Assembly (NCBI RefSeq): GCF_017976235.1
Contig: NZ_JACVHC010000006.1
Coordinates: 186,001-250,000 of the forward strand
From: Pseudomonas anatoliensis
GTDB lineage: Bacteria > Pseudomonadota > Gammaproteobacteria > Pseudomonadales > Pseudomonadaceae
Length of the DNA stretch: 64,000 nucleotides
Direction of reading: 5' to 3'
Position numbers and translations under genes: made by a program. This document shows, one piece after another, positions 43,039 to 49,926 of the stretch (positions are counted from its first letter, which is position 1; each line of letters begins with the position of its first letter). The notes under the pieces are model-generated. The model saw nothing but the letters and a program-made list of their open reading frames with translations. It was not told the origin of the DNA and searched no databases.

Positions 43039-43151
43039 TGAAAAGATCGCAGCCTCCGGCAGCTCCCGCACTGCGCCACTGTCGCAACTGTGTAGGAGCC
43101 GTGTAGGAGCCATGTAGGAGCATTCGAGTGCAACGAGGCTGCGATCTTTTA
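43039..43151. repeat. Degraded REP family A element with a triplicated end (copy 8)
   Basis: Outer ends AAAAGATCGCAGCC and GGCTGCGATCTTTT are intact. The centre carries three TGTAGGAGC units spaced about 12-13 bp apart (from 43091). It lies between the monooxygenase-fold gene and folM and looks like a rearranged doublet. Confidence 0.7.
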
Positions 43152-43724
43152 GCGGTTCTGCGTAGAGGGTGCGACAGGCAACGGACGCGCAGGCGTGCTG
43201 TTCAACCAGTTCGCCAGCAACCGCGTCGACAACGGAATAAAGAAATAAACCATCAGCGGCGTCAGGCATGCCGTGCTGATCAACACTTTCGGCAAAAGGC
43301 TCATGTCCACGAGCAACGGACCCACGACAAAATTGAACAACAGCGACACCGGAAAGAATGCCAGCCAGATCGCAATCGCCTGTTTCCAGCGCGGCGGGCG
43401 CTGGCCGACTACGCTTGTGCCGAACCAGCCTTCGATGCCACTGACACGATGCTCTTTGGGATGGGCAAACAGATCGCTGCCACGATCCAGCCAGGCGGTA
43501 CGCGAGGCCGAATGCTCCCACGCATGCAAAGTCTGTTCATCGACAAAGCGGAAGATAATCTGGAATTCGTTATCGCCGGGCGGCGGTGCGAGCACGCCGG
43601 AACCCAGATAACCGGGGAAATCGGTGGCCAGTTGTTCGCCTTCGCGCAGCCAGGCGATCAGATCCTGATAGCGGCCATCGGCGACGCGACGCGCAACCAT
43701 CAGCGTGACGGGTGAAGTAGACAT
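43149..43724 (-). CDS. ABM-fold monooxygenase-like protein with C-terminal membrane segments
   Basis: A 191-residue protein. The N-terminal half (about 5-100) resembles an antibiotic-biosynthesis-monooxygenase (ferredoxin-like) domain with VARRVADGRYQDLIAWLREGEQ and FPGYLGSGVL. The C-terminal half has two or three hydrophobic segments (about 115-180: IAIWLAFFPVSLLFNFVVGP, then VLISTACLTPLMVYFFIPL). Function unknown; the membrane tail would place the domain at the inner membrane. The start at 43724 follows GGAG. It lies upstream of folM, divergent from the MerR-type regulator, with a shared 211-bp promoter region. Confidence 0.8.
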   Translation of the reverse strand: MSTSPVTLMVARRVADGRYQDLIAWLREGEQLATDFPGYLGSGVLAPPPGDNEFQIIFRFVDEQTLHAWEHSASRTAWLDRGSDLFAHPKEHRVSGIEGWFGTSVVGQRPPRWKQAIAIWLAFFPVSLLFNFVVGPLLVDMSLLPKVLISTACLTPLMVYFFIPLSTRLLANWLNSTPARPLPVAPSTQNR

Positions 43725-43744
43725 TGTGTATCTCCGTATCTCGA

Positions 43745-43780
43745 TTGCGTCACTCCGGGTAGGAGTTTCGCCTGACGCAA
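43745..43780. promoter_or_regulatory. Candidate operator: TTGCGTCA inverted repeat
   Basis: TTGCGTCA (43745-43752) and TGACGCAA (43773-43780) form a perfect 8-bp dyad with a 20-bp spacer in the divergent gap. A third related unit, ACGCAATC, lies at 43874-43881 next to the regulator's promoter and is the complement of GATTGCGT at 43743. It may be a site for the adjacent MerR-type protein; unproven. Confidence 0.35.
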
Positions 43781-43869
43781 GGCCGGGGTGGAGGCCTGCG
43801 CTTTTCAGCAAGCAAGGATTATTCCTGATTTTCGTGTTTAAACCAGAGACTTTCGTCGCATATCTCTAC

Positions 43870-43900
43870 TTGAACGCAATCAGGGCATCGGGGTTAGAAT
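43870..43900 (+). promoter_or_regulatory. Candidate promoter of the MerR-type gene with 19-bp spacer
   Basis: TTGAAC (43870-43875) and TAGAAT (43895-43900) are 19 bp apart. Long spacers of 19-20 bp are a known mark of MerR-controlled promoters. The regulator's ATG is 35 bp downstream, which would allow autoregulation. Confidence 0.4.
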
Positions 43901-43935
43901 GGGATCCAATTCACCCGTCCGGAAGTTGAGGCCCA

Positions 43936-44895
43936 ATGCCTGTCATGACAGACGCGCACCCAGTTTCTCAGGCATCTGTTGCGCTCGAGCGCGAGGATCT
44001 GTTTCCTATCCGTGAAGTCGCGAGGCTGACAGGTGTCAATCCGGTCACGCTGCGCGCCTGGGAACGTCGCTATGGTTTGATCCTGCCGGTGCGCACCGAG
44101 AGTGGGCATCGGCTGTATTCGATGACCGAAATCGAGCGCGTTCGCAGCATCGTCGACTGGATCGATCGTGGTGTGGCGGTCAGCAAGATCGGCAAGATTC
44201 TCGCCAGGACCGAACCGCTGAAGGTTCTCGCGCACATCATTCCCGATGATCTGGTGCAAGCCGATTATCTGCAATGGCAGGTGCAGCTCCAGCAGGCGAT
44301 CAGTTCTTTCGATGATCAACTACTGGATCGGGTCTACGGTCAGATCTTTTCTTCTTATGCGTTACCCGTTGTGTTTCAGGACATCCTGATGCCGTTATGG
44401 CTGCAGTTGTTGCAGCGTCAGGATGGCTTTGGGCAGACCAGCGAATGGTTGTTCTTTGACGGGTTTCTTCGAGCGCGGGTGCTGCATCGGATCATCACCC
44501 TGCGTGGCGCACAACCGCGACGGGTGATCGTCAGCGCACTGGCCGGGCAATGCCGGGAGCTTGAGTTGCTGGTGGCGGCGCTGTTTCTCAGTGGCAATGA
44601 CGCAGGCGTTCGTGTGTTGACCACCGGCCAGCCGCTCGATGAGCTGACCCTCGTTTGCGAGAAGATCAAACCTGACGCACTGGTGCTGTTTTCCAATCAC
44701 GCCCCGAGTGCCGATTTACCCCGGCGTCTGAATCGACTGGCCTTGAGTCTTGATTGTCAGCTGATGCTCGCCGGCGATGCGTCTGATCTGGCGCAAGAGA
44801 GTCTGGCCGGATCATCAGTGGCGTGCCTGGGTAATGAAGGGATGAACATGCGTCAACGCATGACGCAGTTTCTGGCGGGGAAGCTTGATACCTGA
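43936..44895 (+). CDS. LitR/CarH-like MerR-family regulator with degenerate cobalamin-binding domain
   Basis: A 319-residue regulator. The N-terminal MerR HTH (about 20-88) includes LTGVNPVTLRAWERRYGL and SGHRLYSMTEIERVRSI. It is followed by a helical bundle and a Rossmann-like B12-binding fold (about 185-300). In photosensory CarH/LitR the fold carries ExHxxG; here the place reads GQCRELELL with Arg for His, and the helical part has SEW where an E-H pair is usual. Cobalamin sensing is therefore unlikely. LitR homologues lacking these residues are known in P. putida and act in light responses with a LOV protein. An alternative start is the ATG at 43945. Confidence 0.88.
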   Translation: MPVMTDAHPVSQASVALEREDLFPIREVARLTGVNPVTLRAWERRYGLILPVRTESGHRLYSMTEIERVRSIVDWIDRGVAVSKIGKILARTEPLKVLAHIIPDDLVQADYLQWQVQLQQAISSFDDQLLDRVYGQIFSSYALPVVFQDILMPLWLQLLQRQDGFGQTSEWLFFDGFLRARVLHRIITLRGAQPRRVIVSALAGQCRELELLVAALFLSGNDAGVRVLTTGQPLDELTLVCEKIKPDALVLFSNHAPSADLPRRLNRLALSLDCQLMLAGDASDLAQESLAGSSVACLGNEGMNMRQRMTQFLAGKLDT

Positions 44896-44898
44896 GAA

Positions 44899-45558
44899 TC
44901 AGGTGTGCAGGGCAGGGTGCGTCAAACGATGTTGCTGCAGGATGAACTGGCGAAGACGCTCGGTTTCGTCGCTGTCTGTCTGGCTGAGTTCGTAGGCGTA
45001 GAAACCACTCTCGGTTTCGCGCTCGAAATTGCCGCGCAATGCGATCCGCTCATAACCCGAAGGGCTGAACCACAGCGCGAAATGCTTGGGCGGTTTGGTC
45101 TTGTTGCGCACTTCCAGCAGTACGCCTTTATGTGAAACCTCGTGAACCCACAGCGTGCCCGCCTGGCCTTTGGCATTCTCCAGCGCCACCGGCTCTTCAA
45201 GTGTCAGCCGCCACGGACGAACCATCGGGCCATCTTCGTAGATGCTTGGCACACCGAGGCGCAGGTGCAGTGCATGAAACTCGTCTTCCACCAGATGCAG
45301 TGGAAACGTCATCTGCTGATTTTCGAAGTTGGCCTGAATGGTCACTTGCTCGTGAGCGGCCAGACGCGTGAGCAAATCACGGATCTGCGAACCACCGTTA
45401 ACCAGCAGACTCGACGTCGCATCCCGCACATTGAGTTGCGGGTTGTGCTGCATGGTCTGGATAAAATCCAGCTCATCCTGGGTCAGGAGCGCGTCGCGTT
45501 GCATGGCTAACTCGAAAGGAATAGTTACAAAGTCATTGGTGATTGTAGTTAATGACAA
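44899..45558 (-). CDS. PilZ-like domain protein, tentative
   Basis: A 219-residue soluble protein of two parts, an N-terminal YcgR-N-like beta region (about 1-100) and a C-terminal barrel-like region. A weak PilZ signature is suggested: VRPWRL (RxxR-like) at about 115 and EVSHKGVLLEV at about 140, where classical PilZ has D/NxSxxG, here with Glu. c-di-GMP binding is thus uncertain. The gene lies 18 bp downstream of the LOV gene on the same strand, so they form a probable two-gene operon. It converges on the MerR-type gene with only three bases between stops. Confidence 0.5.
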   Translation of the reverse strand: MSLTTITNDFVTIPFELAMQRDALLTQDELDFIQTMQHNPQLNVRDATSSLLVNGGSQIRDLLTRLAAHEQVTIQANFENQQMTFPLHLVEDEFHALHLRLGVPSIYEDGPMVRPWRLTLEEPVALENAKGQAGTLWVHEVSHKGVLLEVRNKTKPPKHFALWFSPSGYERIALRGNFERETESGFYAYELSQTDSDETERLRQFILQQHRLTHPALHT

Positions 45559-45576
45559 CCAGTTCGATGTTTTGTT

Positions 45577-46035
45577 TTAACCGTTTGTCGCTTTCAAGGC
45601 GGCGAGTTCTGTTTCCAGTGCAGCGACCCGGGCCTCCAGCTGCGCGACACGTTGCTGAGCCTTGACCTGCATCGTCACATCTTTTTGCACGCCGACAAAG
45701 TAAGTCTGCCCGTCATCGGCATTTTTTACCGTTGAAAGTGACAATTCATTCCAGAACGCCGTGCCGTCCTTACGGTAGTTGCGCAAAATTTCCCGACACG
45801 AGCCGTTGGTACGCAATACATCGCGAATGAGCTCCAGGCTCTCCTGATCACGGTCGCCGGCCTGCAGAAAGCGGCAATCCTGATAGAGGATTTCTTCGCT
45901 GGAGTAACCGGTGAGACGCTCGAAGGCCGGGTTGACGTAGATCAGGATGTTGTCCCGCTCGCCTTCTTTTTCCGCGACCACAATCCCGTCATTCGATGCG
46001 TTGATCACCATTTGCAGCAAGTGAGCGTTGATCAT
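45577..46035 (-). CDS. Short LOV blue-light photoreceptor
   Basis: A 152-residue LOV domain without a fused effector. The FMN-adduct motif is YQDCRFLQ with Cys54, in the same wording as the P. putida SB1/SB2 short LOV proteins as I remember them. Other flavin contacts appear as NPAFERLTGYS, LRNYRKDGTAFWNEL and YFVGVQKDVT. The C-terminal helix (about 125-150, VAQLEARVAALETELAAL) is a predicted dimerising coiled coil. Compared with slow-cycling PpSB1-LOV, the Arg corresponding to 61 is kept (Arg62) but that corresponding to 66 is Leu67. It is upstream of the PilZ-like gene and near the LitR-like regulator. Confidence 0.93.
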   Translation of the reverse strand: MINAHLLQMVINASNDGIVVAEKEGERDNILIYVNPAFERLTGYSSEEILYQDCRFLQAGDRDQESLELIRDVLRTNGSCREILRNYRKDGTAFWNELSLSTVKNADDGQTYFVGVQKDVTMQVKAQQRVAQLEARVAALETELAALKATNG

Positions 46036-46188
46036 CCTTGAATCCTTTCAGAGCTGGCATTGGCACGCATTCTAGAAGAACGGCGGTGCCTGTCCATAGG
46101 ACATCAGCGCTCATTGAGAGCCAATCGCAACTTCACGGCTGAGGCTGTTACTATCGGCGCTCTTTTTTTCAGTTTCAGGATCAGATTG

Positions 46189-46647
46189 ATGAAAGTCGCC
46201 ATCCTCTCCGGTTCGGTCTACGGCACCGCCGAAGAAGTCGCCCGCCACGCCCAGAACCTGCTGAAAGCCGCTGGCTTTGAAACCTTCTACAACTCACGCG
46301 CCAGCCTGGCCGAGGTTCAGGCTTTCGCGCCGGAAGCGTTTCTTGCCGTGACCTCGACCACCGGCATGGGCGAGTTGCCGGACAACCTGCAACCGTTGTA
46401 TTCGATGATTCGCGATCAATTGCCGGCAGCCTGGCGTGGTTTGCCGGGTGCGGTGATTGCTTTGGGCGATGCCAGTTACGGCGACACCTTCTGCGGTGGC
46501 GGTGAGCAAATGCGCGAACTGTTTTTCAGCGAACTCGGCCTGCGTGAAGTTCAAGAGATGCTGCGCCTCGATGCCAGCGAAAGCGTCACCCCGGAAACCG
46601 ACGCCGAGCCGTGGCTGGCGGATCTGATTGGCGCGCTCAAGGGTTGA
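46189..46647 (+). CDS. MioC-type flavodoxin
   Basis: A 152-residue FMN electron carrier. The FMN phosphate loop is LSGSVYGTAEEVA at the N-terminus, followed by TSTTGMGELPDNLQP (about 50) and LGDASYGDTFCGGGEQM (about 90). It resembles MioC/short-chain flavodoxins. The true start is the ATG at 46189, giving MKVAILSGSVYG; the longer frame runs through the divergent promoter region. It is divergent from the LOV gene, with 153 bp between the starts. Confidence 0.92.
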   Translation: MKVAILSGSVYGTAEEVARHAQNLLKAAGFETFYNSRASLAEVQAFAPEAFLAVTSTTGMGELPDNLQPLYSMIRDQLPAAWRGLPGAVIALGDASYGDTFCGGGEQMRELFFSELGLREVQEMLRLDASESVTPETDAEPWLADLIGALKG

Positions 46648-46699
46648 TTGCCGCACCTTTGTTGGCGCCGTTGCGTTGACATGGATCCAAGGAGTTTGC

Positions 46700-46762
46700 A
46701 TGGCTGACCCGTTCAGTCATCAAGCTGGCTGGCAATGCAACTACGCGATCGACTGCGCCTGA
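46700..46762 (+). CDS. Small ORF with strong ribosome binding site
   Basis: A 20-codon frame, MADPFSHQAGWQCNYAIDCA, starts at an ATG with AAGGAG at 46689-46694 (5-base spacing) and ends in TGA 48 bp before the class II aldolase start. It has two Cys and one Trp. I do not recognise it. It may be a leader peptide of the aldolase-hydrolase operon or a genuine small protein; conservation in relatives would decide. Confidence 0.35.
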   Translation: MADPFSHQAGWQCNYAIDCA

Positions 46763-46810
46763 CTAGACTGCTGACACCAGCAGAACAATAAGAACGCAGA
46801 GGTGCATACA

Positions 46811-47593
46811 GTGAGCGTAGCCCCCGTCCAGTCGTCCCTTAATGTCAAAGAGCAGGTCAGCGCCGCCGAGTGGCAGACACGCGTCGATCTCGCCGCTTGC
46901 TATCGTCTGGTCGCGTCGCATGGCTGGGACGATCTGATCTTCACGCACATATCCGCCAAGGTGCCGGGCACTGAAGATTTCCTGATCAATCCGTTTGGCC
47001 TGATGTTCCACGAAATCACCGCATCGAGCCTGGTGAAAGTCGATCAGGCCGGCAAAAAGCTCATGGACAGCCCCTACGAAATCAACCCGGCCGGCTACAC
47101 CATTCACAGCGCCGTGCACGAAGTGCGTCACGATGTGGTTTGCGTGCTGCATACGCACACCGCTTCGGGCGTGGCGGTGTCGGCGCAAAAGCAAGGCGTG
47201 TTGCCGATCAGCCAGCAGTCGCTGTTCGTGCTGTCGAGCCTGGCGTATCACGGCTATGAAGGGGTGGCGCTGAATCACGAAGAGAAGGCGCGCTTGCAGG
47301 CCGACCTCGGTGAGAACAACTTCCTCATGCTGCACAACCACGGTCTGCTGACCTGTGGCGGCACCATCGCTGATACCTTCCTGATGATGTTCACCTTCCA
47401 GCGCGCCTGCGACATCCAGGTGATGGCCCAGACCGGCGGCGCTGAACTGATCGCCATCGAACCGCAGATTCTGGCAGGCGCCAAGGCAATGATCGCCGGC
47501 GTGACCAAAAGTGCTCAAGGCATGGGTGGCGCGCTGGCCTGGCCGGCGCTGCTGCGCAAACTCGACAAACACGACCCTGGATATAAACTCTAA
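46811..47593 (+). CDS. Class II aldolase/adducin-family protein
   Basis: A 260-residue zinc-binding aldolase-fold protein, related to fuculose-phosphate aldolase and adducin heads. Metal ligands are visible in VLHTHTASGVA (about residue 115) and a later LHNHGLLTCGG (about 178). The substrate is unknown. Both candidate starts are GTG (46802 and 46811). AGAGG gives better spacing to 46811, and the N-terminus (SVAPVQSSL) then fits the homologue I remember in P. aeruginosa. The stop and the next ATG share a base, so it is coupled to the hydrolase. Confidence 0.85.
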   Translation: MSVAPVQSSLNVKEQVSAAEWQTRVDLAACYRLVASHGWDDLIFTHISAKVPGTEDFLINPFGLMFHEITASSLVKVDQAGKKLMDSPYEINPAGYTIHSAVHEVRHDVVCVLHTHTASGVAVSAQKQGVLPISQQSLFVLSSLAYHGYEGVALNHEEKARLQADLGENNFLMLHNHGLLTCGGTIADTFLMMFTFQRACDIQVMAQTGGAELIAIEPQILAGAKAMIAGVTKSAQGMGGALAWPALLRKLDKHDPGYKL

Positions 47594-48495
47594 TGCCTCT
47601 TGCCGAGATTCCTCTGTGTGTCTGGCGTAAACGCAGCCAGACGTTTGTCTTTCGGGGCCAGTCGATCCGCTACTGGACGACGGGGCAGGGTGAGCCGCTG
47701 CTGCTGATCCATGGTTTCCCTACCGCCAGTTGGGATTGGCATTATCTGTGGCAACCACTGGCCCAGCGTTATCGGGTGATCGCTTGCGACATGCTGGGTT
47801 TCGGCGATTCGGCCAAACCGGTCAATCACCGCTACAGCCTGCTGGAGCAGGCCGATCTGCAACAGGCGCTGCTCGCGCATTTGCAGGTCGAACAGCCGCT
47901 ACACATCTTCGCTCACGATTACGGCGACAGCGTCGCGCAGGAGCTGCTTGCCCGGCACTACGAAGACAAGATCGAAGTCGCCAGTTGCGTGTTCCTCAAC
48001 GGCGGTCTGTTCCCGGAAACCCATCGTCCGGTATTGATGCAAAAGCTATTGCTCAGCCCGCTGGGCTGGATGATCGGCCGCGCCTTTACTCGCGACGCAC
48101 TGGTGAAAAGCTTCCGCCAGATCTTCGGTCCGCAGACCGGGCCGACCGAGAGCGAGCTGGACGATTTCTGGAGCCTGGTCGACAGCAATCACGGCCCGCG
48201 CATCATGCACAAGCTGATTAACTACATCCCCGAACGCCGGGTGCAGCGTGATCGTTGGGTGGCGGCGATGCAGCGCGGCGAAGTGCCGATGCGGGTGATC
48301 GATGGCGAAGTCGATCCAATTTCGGGTGCGCACATGGTCGAGCGCTATCGGCAGCTGATACCGGATGCCGACTCCGTGCTATTGCCGGGCATCGGCCACT
48401 ATCCGCAGATCGAAGCGCCGGTGCAGGTGCTCAAGCATTACCTGGCGTTTCGTGATCGTTTTGCGCTGCCACCGCGCAAGGTCGCGTGCTCCTGA
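47593..48495 (+). CDS. Alpha/beta hydrolase, epoxide-hydrolase-like
   Basis: A 300-residue alpha/beta hydrolase. The oxyanion segment is IHGFPTASWDWHYLW (about 37). The nucleophile is probably Asp in FAHDYGDSVAQE (about 103), as in epoxide hydrolases and haloalkane dehalogenases. The acid/base end has DGEVDPIS and the catalytic His in GIGHYPQIEAP (about 276). It starts on the last base of the aldolase gene. Their fixed pairing suggests consecutive steps on an unknown substrate. Confidence 0.87.
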   Translation: MPLAEIPLCVWRKRSQTFVFRGQSIRYWTTGQGEPLLLIHGFPTASWDWHYLWQPLAQRYRVIACDMLGFGDSAKPVNHRYSLLEQADLQQALLAHLQVEQPLHIFAHDYGDSVAQELLARHYEDKIEVASCVFLNGGLFPETHRPVLMQKLLLSPLGWMIGRAFTRDALVKSFRQIFGPQTGPTESELDDFWSLVDSNHGPRIMHKLINYIPERRVQRDRWVAAMQRGEVPMRVIDGEVDPISGAHMVERYRQLIPDADSVLLPGIGHYPQIEAPVQVLKHYLAFRDRFALPPRKVACS

Positions 48496-48497
48496 CA

Positions 48498-48576
48498 GAT
48501 CAAAAGATCGCAGCCTGCGGCAGCTCCTACACCTATCCCATGTAGGAGCTGCCGAAGGCTGCGATCTTTTGATCTT
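48498..48576. repeat. REP-type inverted repeat, family A (copy 9)
   Basis: An inverted doublet directly after the hydrolase stop; the first half has GCAGCCTGCGGCAG and the second CCGAAGGCTGC. Confidence 0.88.
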
Positions 48577-48712
48577 CAGGTCTCTTGATTGCGCTGCACA
48601 TCATCCCCCAGCCTTATCGCGCACCATTCAGCCTCAACCGTGTTCGTTGTGACCGAAAGCCCCGTGCCTGACACTCGGGGTCACTGTCCCTTGGCCTGCT
48701 GGAGTTGCCGCG

Positions 48713-49624
48713 ATGAATGAGTCTGTGCGTTTCGAAGATAAAGTCGTGATTGTCACCGGAGCCGGTGGCGGCCTCGGACGGGCGCACGCTTTGCTGTTCG
48801 CCAAACAGGGCGCCAAAGTGCTGGTCAATGATCTCGGCGGCTCGACTCAAGGCGAAGGCGCCAATGCATCTGCGGCTGATCGAGTGGTCGCGGAAATTCG
48901 TGAAGCCGGCGGTATCGCCGAAGCCAACCACGACTCGGTTACCGACGGCGACAAACTGGTGCAGAACGCGCTGGATGTTTTCGGTCGCGTCGACGTCGTG
49001 GTCAACAACGCCGGGATCCTGCGCGACAAGACCTTCCACAAAATGGACGACGCCGATTGGGATCTGGTCTACCGCGTCCACGTCGAAGGCGCCTACAAAG
49101 TCACCCGCGCCGCATGGCCGCACCTGCGCGAGCAAAACTACGGCCGGGTGATTTTCACTGCTTCAACTTCAGGCATCTACGGCAACTTCGGCCAGTCCAA
49201 CTACGGCATGGCCAAACTCGGCCTCTACGGCCTGACCCGCACCTTGGCCATCGAGGGCCGCAAGAACAACATCCTGGTGAACGCCATCGCGCCGACTGGT
49301 GGCACGCGCATGACCGAAGGTCTGATCCCGCCGCAAGTGTTCGAGCAACTGAAACCGGAACTGGTCAGCCCGTTGGTGGTGTACCTGGCCAGTGAGCAGT
49401 GCCAGGAGACTTCCGGGTTGTTCGAAGTCGGCGGTGGCTGGATGGGCAAGGTGCGTTGGGAGCGCAGCCTGGGCGCCGGGTTCGATCCGCGAGTGGGCTT
49501 CTCGCCCGAGGATGTAGCGGCGCACTGGCAGCAGATTTGTGATTTCGAAGGGGCGGCGCATCCGAAGGACAATATTGAAGCGCTGAAGGAAATGATGGCG
49601 AATTTGCAGAAGTATTCGCTTTAA
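48713..49624 (+). CDS. SDR-family dehydrogenase (peroxisomal MFE-2-like)
   Basis: A 303-residue short-chain dehydrogenase resembling the 3-hydroxyacyl-CoA dehydrogenase part of multifunctional enzyme type 2. The cofactor motif is VTGAGGGLGRAHALLFAKQG, followed by the characteristic LVNDLGGS. The catalytic pieces are FTASTSGIYG and NYGMAKLGLYG (YxxxK). A role in acyl-CoA or steroid-like side-chain oxidation is plausible, but the substrate is unknown. It stands alone between a REP element and a terminator. Confidence 0.9.
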   Translation: MNESVRFEDKVVIVTGAGGGLGRAHALLFAKQGAKVLVNDLGGSTQGEGANASAADRVVAEIREAGGIAEANHDSVTDGDKLVQNALDVFGRVDVVVNNAGILRDKTFHKMDDADWDLVYRVHVEGAYKVTRAAWPHLREQNYGRVIFTASTSGIYGNFGQSNYGMAKLGLYGLTRTLAIEGRKNNILVNAIAPTGGTRMTEGLIPPQVFEQLKPELVSPLVVYLASEQCQETSGLFEVGGGWMGKVRWERSLGAGFDPRVGFSPEDVAAHWQQICDFEGAAHPKDNIEALKEMMANLQKYSL

Positions 49625-49633
49625 GTGAGCTAG

Positions 49634-49659
49634 GCCCCCCACAAGATATTGTGGGGGGC
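49634..49659. terminator. Bidirectional hairpin between the SDR and immunity genes
   Basis: A perfect 11-bp stem, GCCCCCCACAA/TTGTGGGGGGC, with a GATA loop. The downstream T-run is poor on both sides, but its position between convergent genes supports termination. Confidence 0.7.
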
Positions 49660-49668
49660 TATTTCTGA

Positions 49669-49926
49669 TCAATCGTAACGTTTTTCTGTCACGAAACTTG
49701 GTGCTTTCCAATTAGGTCCTCTTGCAGCCAATCCTTTCTCACCCTCAACCAATACTCCCTCATGAAAGAGTTTCGCATAGGATCTTTGAAGCTCTCCGTG
49801 CCTGATGGACTCAGGTTTGTAGCACGAGATCATCAGGTCGAGATGTGGGGGAGCTTTGATTAGCGCGAATACTGTCACTATGTCGTCGAGCGGTTCGTTT
49901 AAGACGATCTTTTCAATAATATTCAT
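49669..49926 (-). CDS. Putative bacteriocin immunity protein
   Basis: An 85-residue acidic-to-neutral soluble protein of no family I recognise. It starts at an ATG overlapping the stop of the pyocin-like gene (ATGA), with AAGGAG eight bases upstream inside that gene. This coupling, the small size and the 3' position are standard for colicin/pyocin immunity genes, so the role is inferred from context. Its base composition is more AT-rich than the flanking core genes, which suggests horizontal acquisition. Confidence 0.7.
   Translation of the reverse strand: MNIIEKIVLNEPLDDIVTVFALIKAPPHLDLMISCYKPESIRHGELQRSYAKLFHEGVLVEGEKGLAARGPNWKAPSFVTEKRYD

Noticed and set aside
43091..43125. Iterons or CRISPR-like direct repeats (three TGTAGGAGC units)
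   Set aside because: The units are REP ends inside a degraded REP element, too short and few for an array, with no replication or cas gene.
46055..46070. TGGCAT...GCAT resembling a sigma-54 promoter in the LOV-flavodoxin gap
   Set aside because: The distance between the GG and GC elements is one base short of the required spacing and the -12 half is poor.
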